Notes under the pieces: generated by a model
What the model saw: only the letters and a program-made list of their open reading frames with translations
What the model was told of the DNA's origin: nothing
Database searches by the model: none
Assembly (NCBI GenBank): GCA_944385535.1
Contig: CALWXR010000030.1
Location: 1 to 35,997, forward strand
Origin: an uncultured Oscillospiraceae bacterium
Lineage (GTDB): Bacteria; Bacillota; Clostridia; Oscillospirales; Oscillospiraceae
DNA: 35,997 nt
Reading direction: 5' to 3'
Program-made: the position numbers and the translations under genes
Shown here: positions 1 to 7,940 of the stretch, piece after piece
How positions within the stretch are numbered: position 1 is the first letter of the stretch
Layout: each line of letters starts with the position of its first letter

Positions 1-269
<269 letters not shown>

Positions 270-286
270 TCATTTCCTCCAAATTT

Positions 287-562
287 TCAGTCAGTTACGA
301 CAGCCAGGATATCATCCTGCTTGACGAACTTGTAGTCTACCTTGTCGATGGTCACATCGGTGCCCACGAACTTGCCCACAACCACCCGGTCGCCCGAGGC
401 AACGGTCATGGTCACGTCCTTGGTGCCGGGGCCAACGGAAACCACCTCATAGATGGCGGGCTTTTCCTTGTTGGCGCTGGCCAGGATAATGCCGGAGACG
501 GTGGTCTCGGGAGCCTCGTACTGCTTCAGCAGCACATTATCTGCCATGGGTTTCAGTTTCAT
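287..562 (-). CDS. groES: GroES co-chaperonin
   Basis: This is a 91-residue co-chaperonin that caps the GroEL cavity. The start MKLKPMADNVLLKQ, the mobile loop ETTVSGIILAS, the EKP/VSVGPG core and the end KQDDILAVV match the GroES family in order and length. The open frame extends further upstream, but the ATG at 560-562 follows a clear GGAGGAATCAATT ribosome binding site and gives the normal family start, so I chose it. It is the promoter-proximal gene of the groESL operon, with CIRCE and a sigma-A-like promoter upstream. Confidence 0.97.
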   Translation of the reverse strand: MKLKPMADNVLLKQYEAPETTVSGIILASANKEKPAIYEVVSVGPGTKDVTMTVASGDRVVVGKFVGTDVTIDKVDYKFVKQDDILAVVTD

Positions 563-627
563 AATTGATTCCTCCATACACAAAGTATATTTAGACCGCA
601 GGCTGTGCCTGCATTTATCTACAGGGT

Positions 628-654
628 TTAGCACTCTTTCTTTCTGAGTGCTAA
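628..654 (-). promoter_or_regulatory. CIRCE operator (HrcA binding site)
   Basis: A perfect 9-bp inverted repeat TTAGCACTC-N9-GAGTGCTAA, which is the consensus CIRCE element bound by the heat-shock repressor HrcA. It begins a few bases after the -10 box of the groES promoter, so it covers the transcription start region and the extreme 5' end of the transcript. hrcA itself is not in the window. Confidence 0.98.
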
Positions 655-657
655 TAC

Positions 658-686
658 ATCATACATCAGCTTTCCAAAAAAAGCAA
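658..686 (-). promoter_or_regulatory. groESL promoter
   Basis: On the minus strand a -35 TTGCTT (681-686) and a -10 TATGAT (658-663) are separated by exactly 17 bp. The predicted start site falls at the edge of the CIRCE repeat, the standard arrangement for HrcA-repressed groESL operons. Confidence 0.8.
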
Positions 687-839
687 GAGGGAAAATGGAA
701 TAATCCGTAAATAAATTATGAACCCGGAAAGGGGCAGATGATGTCGTGCATTTCCCGGAGGCAGGGGGCTTTTTTCGCTGGTTTTCCCTTTGGGCTGGGG
801 CTTACAATGGAACCACTTACGGGAAAGGGAGGATGGGCT

Positions 840-1637
840 ATGCAATGCCAGAAGCTGAAAACCTACATGGAGACCGGACGGGTGGTGTTCCTTCCGGCCC
901 GGGCCATCCGTCCCAATCCGGCCCAGCCCCGGAAGGTCTTTCGGCCCGAGGCGTTGGACGAGCTGTGCGACTCCATCCGCCAGCACGGGATCCTGCAGCC
1001 CCTGTCCGTCCGGCGCAGCGGCACGGGCTACGAGCTGATCGCCGGAGAGCGGCGGCTCCGGGCGGCGGAAATGGCGGGGGTCACGGACATCCCCTGCATC
1101 ATCATGCGCATGGACGACAAGGAGTCGGGCATGGCCGCCCTGGTGGAGAATTTGCAGCGGCAGGATCTGGACTTTATCGAGGAGGCCATGGGCATCTCCC
1201 GGCTGATCCAGGACTGGCATATGAGCCAGGAGCAGGCCGCCCGGGTTCTGGGAAAAAGCCAAAGCGCCGTAGCCAACAAGCTTCGGCTGCTGAAGCACAG
1301 CGAAGAGGTTTTGCAGGCCCTTCGGGAGGGAGAGCTGTCGGAGCGCCACGCCCGGGCTCTGCTGAAGCTGAAAAGCGAGGAAGAAAAGCTCAGCGCCATC
1401 GGCGAGATTCTTCGCCAGGGCATGAGCGTGGCCCGAACGGAAAAGTACATTGAAGCCATGCTCTCCGGCAAGGAAGAAAAGGCGGCCAAAGCCAACGTGG
1501 GCGCCTTTCTGAACAGCCTGACCCAGAGTCTGCAAAAGATCCAGTCCAGCGGCATCCCCGCCGTCTCCGAGCGAAGGGAGACCGACAGGCAGATTGTGCT
1601 GACCATTACCATACCAAAGCAGCCCCAGGAGCGCTGA
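840..1637 (+). CDS. ParB/Noc family DNA-binding protein
   Basis: A 265-residue ParB-superfamily protein. ParB and Noc bind parS or NBS sites, load as CTP-dependent clamps, and act in chromosome segregation or nucleoid occlusion. The N-domain reads IRPNPAQPRKVF, then the GERRLRAAEMAG CTP/arginine patch, then ENLQRQDLDFIEEA. A helix-turn-helix follows (EQAARVLGKSQSAVANKLRLL), then SERHARALL and a C-terminal dimerisation part. An upstream in-frame ATG exists, but the ATG at 840 has a GGGAGG site and gives the usual N-terminus. The ENLQRQDL and ANKLRLL wording leans towards Noc, but ParB/Spo0J cannot be excluded. No parA partner lies nearby; it stands alone between groES (divergent) and a repeat-rich gap. 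Confidence 0.9.
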   Translation: MQCQKLKTYMETGRVVFLPARAIRPNPAQPRKVFRPEALDELCDSIRQHGILQPLSVRRSGTGYELIAGERRLRAAEMAGVTDIPCIIMRMDDKESGMAALVENLQRQDLDFIEEAMGISRLIQDWHMSQEQAARVLGKSQSAVANKLRLLKHSEEVLQALREGELSERHARALLKLKSEEEKLSAIGEILRQGMSVARTEKYIEAMLSGKEEKAAKANVGAFLNSLTQSLQKIQSSGIPAVSERRETDRQIVLTITIPKQPQER

Positions 1638-1670
1638 CCCCGCCCCAATCGAGCCGCCTGCTTTTATAAC

Positions 1671-1708
1671 GCCTGCTGAGTAAGCCCTTTGGGGCTTATT
1701 CAGCAGGC
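1671..1708 (+). terminator. Strong hairpin after the ParB/Noc gene
   Basis: A 17-bp stem (1671-1687 with 1692-1708, one G-U pair) closes a 4-base loop, 33 bp after the stop codon. No U-run follows, so this may be a repeat-derived hairpin rather than a classical terminator. A second inverted repeat (GCGCCAGA / TCTGGCGC) follows immediately. Confidence 0.55.
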
Positions 1709-1746
1709 GCCAGAGTGTAGAAAAAGCTTCTGGCGCTTACAGCGCC

Positions 1747-1914
1747 AAAGGCCCCCTTGTGCAAAGGGGGCAGTCACGGCTAAGCCGTGACTGGGGGATT
1801 GTGCGGTACAATGTGCGAATTCGCCCGCGCTCCGGCAAAGAGAGAACATTCTGCCGCTTCAATCCCTCCGAGCAGGCTTCGCCTGCCCACCTCCCTTTAC
1901 ACTTCGGAGGCTTT
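1747..1914 (+). repeat. Dispersed palindromic repeat, element C copy 1
   Basis: About 168 bp, bounded by AAAGGCCCCCTT on the left and GGAGGCTTT on the right. It contains the internal hairpin GTCACGGC-taa-GCCGTGAC and a core reading GGGATTGTGC...GCGAATTCGCCCGC...TCCGGCAAA. The same core recurs at 22072-22235, so this is a dispersed non-coding repeat. The short frames across it show no protein features and I do not call them genes. Confidence 0.75.
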
Positions 1915-2110
1915 GGCGCGGCGCTTGTTTATAAGCTTCTACCCGGAAACTTACTTTCTCGACAGCCTGTGCGGCGTGAGTTCGGTCACGCCGTTTTTTC
2001 CTGCCCACAGGACGCCGCCAATCCCCATTGTGAAAAACGCCAAAATATCCGGGAATAGTTTGTCGGAAATGTGTATAGAAAGTACAGGGAAAATATGTTA
2101 ATATTTTTTC
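1915..2110. other. Upstream region of the LacI-type gene, no gene seen
   Basis: Between the repeat and the lacI-type operator I see no convincing ORF or RNA. The last 60 bases are A/T-rich, as expected for a promoter region, but I could not settle on a convincing -35/-10 pair. Confidence 0.4.
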
Positions 2111-2130
2111 AAAAGAAATCGATTTCTTTT
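2111..2130. promoter_or_regulatory. LacI-family operator, site 1 (perfect 20-bp palindrome)
   Basis: AAAAGAAATCGATTTCTTTT is a perfect 20-bp palindrome with the central CG typical of LacI/CcpA-family operators. It lies 41 bp upstream of the regulator start codon, a natural position for autoregulation. Related sites occur at 3341, 4055, 4119 and 4510. Confidence 0.75.
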
Positions 2131-2170
2131 TGGAGTCCATATATTACTGGTGCGGAATAGGTAGAGATTC

Positions 2171-3277
2171 ATGGTAAAAAAAGGCTCAACGACCATTTAT
2201 GATATTGCCGCGGAGCTGAAGGTCTCCCCGGCCACCGTGTCCCGCGTCTTGTCTCGCTCCAGCCATCCGGTAAAAGAGGAAGTGCGGGAAGCTGTTTTGC
2301 AGACCGCAAAGAAGATGAACTATATCCCCAACGCCCAGGCCCGGTCTTTGAAGCTGAAGAAAACCTCCGTGGTGGGCGTGGTCATTCCCTCGATCAGCAA
2401 TCCCTTTTACCCCTCTATTGTCCGCGGCATGGAGGACACCGCTACGCAGGAAGGATACTTCCTCCATCTGTGCAGCTGTGACCGCAATCAGGATCGGACG
2501 GCTCACTACATCCAGACCATGCTGGAGCAGAATGTGGACGCCATTATCTCCATTTATAACGATAATATTTTTGCCAGCCTGTCTGGTTATGTGTCTCACG
2601 GAGGCATTCTGGTCAATTTGAATACAACCACCGATCCCTATGTTTCAGATCGGATATATAACATTCAGGTGGATAAGCTGCTGGAAGCGCGAATGGCTAC
2701 AGAGCATCTTTTATCCCTGGGCCATAAGAAGATCGCGGTGCTGATGTCTAAGCTGGATTATCAGATCCGCTTGGATAAGGTGGCGGGGATTTGCCAGACT
2801 CTGGAGGCCGCGGGATTGGAGCTTCCAGAGGAGCGGCTGTTAATCTACGGAAGAGACTGCCAAGCCAGGGAGCTCTGCCGGGAGGATACAGAGCGGGGAG
2901 CGCAGCTTGTGGACGCTATGCTGAATCGCTGCCCGGAGGTCACCGCCATCATCTGCATGAATGACATTATGGCTTTGGGCGCCATATTTGAACTGAAGAA
3001 GAAGGGCTATCGGGTTCCCGCGGATTATTCGGTTATGGGTTTTGACGATTCCTTCTCTTCTCCTTATTCCAGTCCCACAATCTCCACCGTGGCGTTGGAT
3101 AAATACAGCTGGGGGCAGTCCCTGATGGGGTTCACCATAGAGCGGATCCGGGAAGCCCAGGATAAGGGCTTGAAAAGGCTCCCTACAGGCGTAATCTCTG
3201 AACAGGGCTTGCTGGAGCCCATCACCCTGATCCACCGGAAGAGTACGGATGTGCCCCGTACCTCCCCCGGCGCGTGA
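2171..3277 (+). CDS. LacI-family transcriptional regulator
   Basis: A 368-residue repressor. The N-terminal helix-turn-helix and hinge read TTIYDIAAELKVSPATVSRVL, then YIPNAQARSLK. The sugar-binding-protein-like effector core begins at VVGVVIPSISNPFYPSIVRGME and includes HLLSLGHKKIAVL, IICMNDIMALGAI and YSVMGFDDSFSSPYSSPTISTV. Length and order match the LacI/GalR family. A perfect palindromic operator lies just upstream, and four similar sites lie between this gene and the TRAP transporter operon. The simplest reading is that it represses itself and the downstream catabolic cluster, releasing on binding a small ligand. The ribosome binding site (GGTAGAG) is modest. The effector cannot be deduced. 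Confidence 0.93.
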   Translation: MVKKGSTTIYDIAAELKVSPATVSRVLSRSSHPVKEEVREAVLQTAKKMNYIPNAQARSLKLKKTSVVGVVIPSISNPFYPSIVRGMEDTATQEGYFLHLCSCDRNQDRTAHYIQTMLEQNVDAIISIYNDNIFASLSGYVSHGGILVNLNTTTDPYVSDRIYNIQVDKLLEARMATEHLLSLGHKKIAVLMSKLDYQIRLDKVAGICQTLEAAGLELPEERLLIYGRDCQARELCREDTERGAQLVDAMLNRCPEVTAIICMNDIMALGAIFELKKKGYRVPADYSVMGFDDSFSSPYSSPTISTVALDKYSWGQSLMGFTIERIREAQDKGLKRLPTGVISEQGLLEPITLIHRKSTDVPRTSPGA

Positions 3278-3340
3278 TTCCGGCCACAGCTCCTGAAGAA
3301 GGAGCGGCGGCCGTTCCGCCCGGCGGTGGTGTTAACACAT

Positions 3341-3356
3341 TGGAAATCGATTGCCA
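3341..3356. promoter_or_regulatory. LacI-family operator-like site 2
   Basis: TGGAAATCGATTGCCA is a near-palindrome with one mismatched pair inside the arms (A-T against G) around the same AATCGATT core as site 1. It lies 64 bp after the regulator's stop codon. Confidence 0.5.
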
Positions 3357-3514
3357 TTTTTCCTTTCCTAACGCGTTGATACAAAGGCGCAAAACAATTC
3401 TCCCTTTGTATCAGGCCGCCGCCAAATCTATGATTTTCGTCTCACAGGCATCTGCGAATAAAACAGGGGATTTCGAAAATCCGGCATTTGATACTATTTC
3501 TTGAATAAAGCATT

Positions 3515-3929
3515 ATGCTTATCTGGTTAACTCAGCTTCCGCAAGAAACCAATTATTTTGTCAGAAAGAATGATGCAAATGGGGGAAAGGTTTGGCGCAT
3601 CCCTCGTCCGGGTGCTCCCCTACCCTGCCGGGGGCCTTCCTTTCTTGTCTCGGCAAGAAAGGAAGCAAAGAAGCCGGCCGGGGAGGCGCTGAACGCTGGC
3701 CAGCTCCCGCGCCAGAGCCGCCCTCCCCGGACCCCTCCCGGCGCGCACTTGGTAAGCGCTGGTATACCCTTTCGCCGCCGAATGGGTGCGGTGCCCGAAT
3801 CGGTACGCAGCATCCCAATCACTGCCCAGCCTTAAGCCCGCCATTTTTCAGGGAAGCTCGGAGGAACCAACGAACATTCCTCTCTCACCGGCACTGGCTG
3901 AGCCTTTGCTGAACAAAGTCGATAAGCAT
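3515..3929 (+). mobile_element. Element A copy 1 (MITE-like, 415 bp)
   Basis: A non-coding element with terminal inverted repeats ATGCTTATC / GATAAGCAT. A second matching block (TCAGC / GCTGA) sits 8 bp further in at each end. It is flanked by a perfect 10-bp direct repeat ATAAAGCATT (3505-3514 and 3930-3939), the mark of a transposition-type insertion. Inside is a perfect 12-bp stem (3636-3647 with 3654-3665). It differs from the copy at 32586-33000 at only three positions by eye, so movement was recent. No transposase is encoded; the small frames across it are not credible genes. It would need a transposase supplied in trans. Confidence 0.85.
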
Positions 3930-4054
3930 ATAAAGCATTTCACTTTCATCACCTTACGGCTGAATATGATTCTCTAATAAAAGATTTTAAAAGAGAATCC
4001 GTATGAAAAGCGCGGCTCCCTATGAACAGAAGCGGTGGAGCCGGGGTATCAGAA

Positions 4055-4068
4055 GGAAAACGATTTCC
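4055..4068. promoter_or_regulatory. LacI-family operator-like site 3
   Basis: GGAAAACGATTTCC, an imperfect palindrome around a central CG, related to the other four sites. Its centre is 64 bp from that of site 4. Confidence 0.45.
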
Positions 4069-4118
4069 GAAAATGGACCTTTGGGTGGATGCGCCCCATC
4101 CGGAGGGTTCCATGGATG

Positions 4119-4132
4119 AGAAATCGATTTCT
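4119..4132. promoter_or_regulatory. LacI-family operator-like site 4
   Basis: AGAAATCGATTTCT is a perfect 14-bp palindrome identical to the central 14 bases of the 20-bp operator in front of the LacI-type gene, which makes shared binding by that regulator likely. Confidence 0.65.
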
Positions 4133-4509
4133 ATTCCTTATCACATCCTATCCACGGAACCGGCGCAAACGCCCGGGCAGCCGGGAACTTCCGGCGCTTC
4201 TGAAACCCCGGACTGAAACCTTCTCCGGAAAAGGACAATCCAAGCGTTTTTCCGGCGGTGAAGCATACCCGCTGATATGCGGCCGAATTTCAACAATGGA
4301 TGGAAAACGTCCCTTTAATAATATCCGCCGGTTCCGGGAGAGCAGAGGAGAAAGGCGGCTCAATCCGGGCTGTCAACCTCTCTGGCGGGGACGGTACCCA
4401 AGCCCCCACCTGTAAAGGGAAGGCGTGCTCTCGAAATAAGCTTCGATCGCTGCATGTCCTTGACCGGCGGTCTGAGGGAGTCCAAAAGCTTTTCAGCGGC
4501 CCCTAAGAA

Positions 4510-4523
4510 GGAAATCGATTGCC
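4510..4523. promoter_or_regulatory. LacI-family operator-like site 5
   Basis: GGAAATCGATTGCC has the same 14-base sequence as the centre of site 2 and lies 186 bp upstream of the dctP start codon. It is the site closest to the operon and therefore a candidate for the repressing operator. Confidence 0.55.
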
Positions 4524-4653
4524 GAAAGCTGTGTTCCGTCTGATGCTGTTTTGGATTAAGGGATTTCACTTTAATCAAGAAAGCGCCGCCTTGGGGGTGA
4601 GACGGTCTGCGGCAGAAACGGCTGACTTTAGGGCCGTATGATTTTGGTTCTTA

Positions 4654-4677
4654 CCTTTCCTGTCTTATCAGGAAAGG
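4654..4677 (+). promoter_or_regulatory. Leader hairpin upstream of dctP
   Basis: A perfect 9-bp stem CCTTTCCTG / CAGGAAAGG with a 6-base loop ends about 17 bp before the dctP ribosome binding site. No U-run follows. It may stabilise the mRNA 5' end. Confidence 0.4.
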
Positions 4678-4708
4678 ACGGAATAAATAAAAAAAGGAGA
4701 TTGAAACT

Positions 4709-5767
4709 ATGAAAACCAAGAAATTGCTTGCTGTCCTGCTGGCACTAGCCCTGACCTTGTCTATGGCAGCCTGTAGCGGAAACACCTCTCCCACTTCCGC
4801 CGCCGCCAATGACGCCACCGATTCCTCCGCGGAGAACGATGCTTCCACCGCGCAAGTCAAGCTGATTGCCGCCCACGTCAACAACGAAGAAAGCTCCTAC
4901 CACTATGGCCTGACCCAGTTCAAGGAGAAGCTGGAAGAGCTGTCCGGCGGCACCATGACCCTGGAGATCCATGGCAACGGCGAGCTGGGCGGTGACGAGA
5001 CCGAGCTGATCGAGAAGGTCGCTACCCAAACCGTAGACGTAATCGTCGTCTCCCCCGGCGACCTGTCTAACGCGGTTCGCGAGGTGGACTTCCTGGCGCT
5101 GCCCTTCATTTACAACAGCGTCGATCACTGGAAGGCTGCCATTACCGATGAGAACATCGGCGGCTTCTTCCTGGATAAGATCGACGAGCACGGCACCTTC
5201 AACGCCCTGGCCTACTATATGTGCGGCATCCGCAGCGTGTTCTGTACCGAGCCCATTGAGAGTCTGGCGGACATGGATGGCAAGCGCATCCGCGTCAAGA
5301 GCTCTGAGGCGGTGGTCAACATCTGGAGCGCCCTGGGTGCTTCTCCCACCTCCATGGCCTACAACGAGATCTACTCCGGCCTGCAGAACGGCGTGATCGA
5401 CGCGGCGGAGAACGATATCGCCAACATCCTGAACATGAACTTCTATGAGGCCGCGCCCTACGTGACCCTGACCCAGCATGACTACGCCACCCGCTTTGTG
5501 GTCATCGGCGCCGCCCGCTACAATGCGCTGACTGCCGAGCAGCAGGCGTGGATCGACGAGGCCGCCGCCTACAGCGCGGAAATGCAGTGGGAGTACGATA
5601 TGCAGTACGCGGACACCTGCATGGAGCAGATGGTTGCGGAAGGCACCAATTTCATCGAGCTGTCCGATGTTGACGAATGGGTTGCCACCTGCGTGCCCAT
5701 TCTGGAGGAAGTCGCTGCCGACCTTGGCATCACCGAGCAGTACGAGGCCATCAAAGCCCTTGGGTGA
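4709..5767 (+). CDS. dctP: TRAP transporter solute-binding lipoprotein (DctP family)
   Basis: The extracellular substrate-binding subunit of a tripartite ATP-independent periplasmic (TRAP) transporter, 352 residues. It has a lipoprotein signal peptide with lipobox SMAAC (Cys22), then a DctP fold with NGELGGDETELIEKVATQTVD and the motif DMDGKRIRVKSS. In TRAP binding proteins the Arg in the latter commonly pairs with a substrate carboxylate. IYSGLQNGVIDAAEND is also family-typical. A GGAG site lies 10 bp before the ATG. It heads the DctPQM set, and a hairpin after it probably keeps its expression above that of the membrane subunits. The likely substrate is an organic or sugar acid; its identity cannot be told. 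Confidence 0.95.
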   Translation: MKTKKLLAVLLALALTLSMAACSGNTSPTSAAANDATDSSAENDASTAQVKLIAAHVNNEESSYHYGLTQFKEKLEELSGGTMTLEIHGNGELGGDETELIEKVATQTVDVIVVSPGDLSNAVREVDFLALPFIYNSVDHWKAAITDENIGGFFLDKIDEHGTFNALAYYMCGIRSVFCTEPIESLADMDGKRIRVKSSEAVVNIWSALGASPTSMAYNEIYSGLQNGVIDAAENDIANILNMNFYEAAPYVTLTQHDYATRFVVIGAARYNALTAEQQAWIDEAAAYSAEMQWEYDMQYADTCMEQMVAEGTNFIELSDVDEWVATCVPILEEVAADLGITEQYEAIKALG

Positions 5768-5810
5768 TCTTCGCCCATAACCGAGCGTAGTGAAATCCGG
5801 TGGAAGCGCG

Positions 5811-5835
5811 CCCGCCAGGAGAATCTCCTGGCGGG
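5811..5835 (+). terminator. Attenuator-like hairpin between dctP and dctQ
   Basis: CCCGCCAGGAGA and TCTCCTGGCGGG are exact complements around one base, giving a very stable stem 43 bp after dctP. Only a weak U-stretch follows. A partial terminator or mRNA-stabilising stem here would raise binding-protein levels relative to the permease. Confidence 0.6.
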
Positions 5836-5951
5836 GGTTTCCGGACAGATCCTATGGCACAGCGCCTTTTTGAGAATGCGCTCCTTATGAAGATACCCCG
5901 TCATCCCGAGAATTGACCCTAAGTTTTGCGATTGGGAGGAATTATACCCGT

Positions 5952-6536
5952 ATGGACAAGATTATTAAGAAGTATTCCAAGGCGCTGGATGTTCTGGAAA
6001 AGGCTGAGATCTTCGCGGGCTGCGTGGCCCTTTGCGTCTTTATCCTGATGGTGGCCTACCAGATTGTCTCCCGCTTTACCCGCTGGCCCTCCTTTTTCTC
6101 TGAGGAGATCAGCAATACGGCCTTTGTCTGGATGGCCTTTTTAGGATCTTCCGTGATGCTGCGCCGTTATGAACATTACCGCTTCACCGGCGTTGCCGAA
6201 AAATTCAAGGGCGCGGCGTTCATCATCAACGAGACCATCTGCCTGGCCGTCCTGCTGATCATCAGCGTTCTGATGATGGTTCACGGCTTCAAGCTGGTGA
6301 TTATGTTCAAGGACTGGCGCTTCAGCTCCATGGACATCAGCCGCAGTCTGCTGTGGGCGTGCATGCCTGTGGCAGGCGTCACCTGCACCCTGTATGTGAT
6401 CGAGGCCATTTTGAAATTCATCCAGAATCCCTCTTCCCGGAAGATCGTCAGCGAGGCGGACAAGCTGCTGGCCGCTGAAGAAGCCAAGCTGCAGGCCGCC
6501 GCTGCCGCAGAAGAAAACAAGGAGGCCGCACAATGA
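5952..6536 (+). CDS. dctQ: TRAP transporter small permease subunit (DctQ family)
   Basis: The four-helix small membrane subunit, 194 residues. Hydrophobic segments lie at about 22-42, 60-75, 90-110 and 130-150. The typical FFSEEISNTAFVWMAFLGSSVMLRRYEHYRF contains the conserved EE...W...G pattern of DctQ. The frame is open further upstream, but ATG 5952 has a GGGAGGA site 11 bases away and a normal N-terminus. The C-terminus is an unusual Ala/Glu-rich cytosolic tail. The stop overlaps the dctM start (ATGA), so the two are translationally coupled. Confidence 0.93.
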   Translation: MDKIIKKYSKALDVLEKAEIFAGCVALCVFILMVAYQIVSRFTRWPSFFSEEISNTAFVWMAFLGSSVMLRRYEHYRFTGVAEKFKGAAFIINETICLAVLLIISVLMMVHGFKLVIMFKDWRFSSMDISRSLLWACMPVAGVTCTLYVIEAILKFIQNPSSRKIVSEADKLLAAEEAKLQAAAAAEENKEAAQ

Positions 6537-7798
6537 TCCTTTTACTTTCCGTTGTTATTTTCATCGCGTTGCTTCTGATGGGACTGCCCATCGCCTACGG
6601 CATCCTGGCCTCCGCCTACTTTGGTATGGCCTTTGTTCCCGGCGTGGAACTGATTACCGTTACCCAAAAGCTGGTTACCGGCCTGAACTCCTTCACCCTG
6701 CTGGCCGTGCCCATGTTCATCATGGCCGCGAACCTGATGAACCTGGGCGATATCTCCCGCCAGCTGATCGATATGTGCATGGCCCTTATGGGCCACCTCC
6801 GGGGCGGCATGGCCTACGCCAACGTCCTGTGCTCCATGATCTTCGCCGGCATCTCCGGCTCTTCCCAGGCGGACACCGCCGGTGAAGGCAAGATCATGAT
6901 CCCCGCCATGACGAAGCTGGGATATCCCCAGGAGGACGCCGTGGGCGTAACCATTGCCTCGTCCACCTTAGGCGTTATCATTCCACCCAGTATCCCCATG
7001 GTGGTATACGCCAGTGTGGCCAGCTGCTCCATCAGCAGTCTGTTTATGGGCGGCATTATCCCCGGCATCCTGATCGGCATTGGACAGATGATCGTTATCT
7101 GGATCATGGCGAGGAAGAAGAATTTCCACAGACATGAGCGGGTTCCCTTCCGGCAGGTGATCCGGCAGATGATCGCCACCATCCCTGCCCTTATGACCAT
7201 CCTGCTGATCCTGGGCGGCGTGCTGTTCGGCATATGCACCGCCACCGAGTCCGCCTGTATCGGCTGCGCCTACGCCCTGTTCCTGGGCATGGTGGTATTC
7301 CGCACCATCAAGGTCAAGGATCTTGGCCCCCTGCTGGTGGATACCGTCCTTCTGAACTCCGTCTCTCTGCTGGCGCTGGCCGCCGCCAACGCGATGGGTC
7401 AGTTCCTGGCTTACTATAACCTGTCTGATCTTGTACGGGTATTCTTCTCCACTTACATCAACAACGGCATCCTCTTTATGCTGATGGCCATTGCCCTGTA
7501 TCTGTTCCTGGGCACCTTCATGGACGCGGTGCCTGCCATCATCCTGTTTGCCCCCATCCTGCTCCAGTCCGCTACAAGCTTGGGCATCACCCCTGTCCAG
7601 CTGGGCATTGTGATCGTCATTACCCTGGCCATCGGCCAGATTACCCCGCCCTACGGCGTGTGCCTGCTCCTGGGTGCGAAGATTGCGGAATGTCCCCTGA
7701 AGAGAGCCTTTGTAGGCTGTATTCCCTACATCATTCCGTCTCTGCTGGTCGTCATTCTTCTGGCCTTCTTCCCCCAGATCGCCAGCGTATTCGGCTGA
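6533..7798 (+). CDS. dctM: TRAP transporter large permease subunit (DctM family)
   Basis: The 421-residue, roughly 12-helix transport subunit, driven by a sodium gradient in characterised TRAP systems. Family motifs seen include LLMGLPIAYGI near the N-terminus, GISGSSQADTAGEGKIMIPAM, the IIPPSIPMVVYA stretch and GQITPPYGVCLLLGAKIA in the second half. It starts 4 bp inside dctQ. Length and hydrophobic pattern are normal. Confidence 0.96.
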   Translation: MILLLSVVIFIALLLMGLPIAYGILASAYFGMAFVPGVELITVTQKLVTGLNSFTLLAVPMFIMAANLMNLGDISRQLIDMCMALMGHLRGGMAYANVLCSMIFAGISGSSQADTAGEGKIMIPAMTKLGYPQEDAVGVTIASSTLGVIIPPSIPMVVYASVASCSISSLFMGGIIPGILIGIGQMIVIWIMARKKNFHRHERVPFRQVIRQMIATIPALMTILLILGGVLFGICTATESACIGCAYALFLGMVVFRTIKVKDLGPLLVDTVLLNSVSLLALAAANAMGQFLAYYNLSDLVRVFFSTYINNGILFMLMAIALYLFLGTFMDAVPAIILFAPILLQSATSLGITPVQLGIVIVITLAIGQITPPYGVCLLLGAKIAECPLKRAFVGCIPYIIPSLLVVILLAFFPQIASVFG

Positions 7799-7820
7799 TT
7801 ACACAGCCGCTTCAAAACCC

Positions 7821-7847
7821 GGCGGGGGCCTCGGAAAAGTCCCCGCC
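7821..7847 (+). terminator. Hairpin after dctM
   Basis: GGCGGGG pairs with CCCCGCC around a 13-base loop, 22 bp after the dctM stop. No U-run follows, so it is more likely an mRNA-processing or attenuation stem than a full stop. Confidence 0.4.
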
Positions 7848-7940
7848 CCTGCCGGAGCTTTATTCCCTGTTTTTTACCTCTGAAAAATTTCACCCTGGTT
7901 TTATCCCATGTGGGGAAGCACCGATTAGAAAGGATCATCC

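Larger units (their letters stand above)
3940..4653. other. Long leader region before the TRAP operon
   Basis: This 700-bp stretch has no credible gene. It contains three operator-like palindromes (4055, 4119, 4510). It also has fragments resembling the middle of element B: ATGATTCTCTAAT...AAAGATTTTAAAAGAGAATC at 3967-4001, and TTTAATCAAGAA at 4570. Short frames here show no family features. The promoter of the transporter operon must lie in this region, but no strong -35/-10 pair stands out. Confidence 0.5.

Noticed and set aside
3592..3912. 106-codon frame conserved between element A copies 1 and 3
   Set aside because: Conservation reflects near identity of the DNA element; copy 2 breaks the frame, and the Pro/Ser/Arg-rich product lacks any fold or ribosome binding site.
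4022..4415. Short plus-strand frames in the TRAP operon leader
   Set aside because: No ribosome binding sites or protein features; they run through operator palindromes and repeat fragments.
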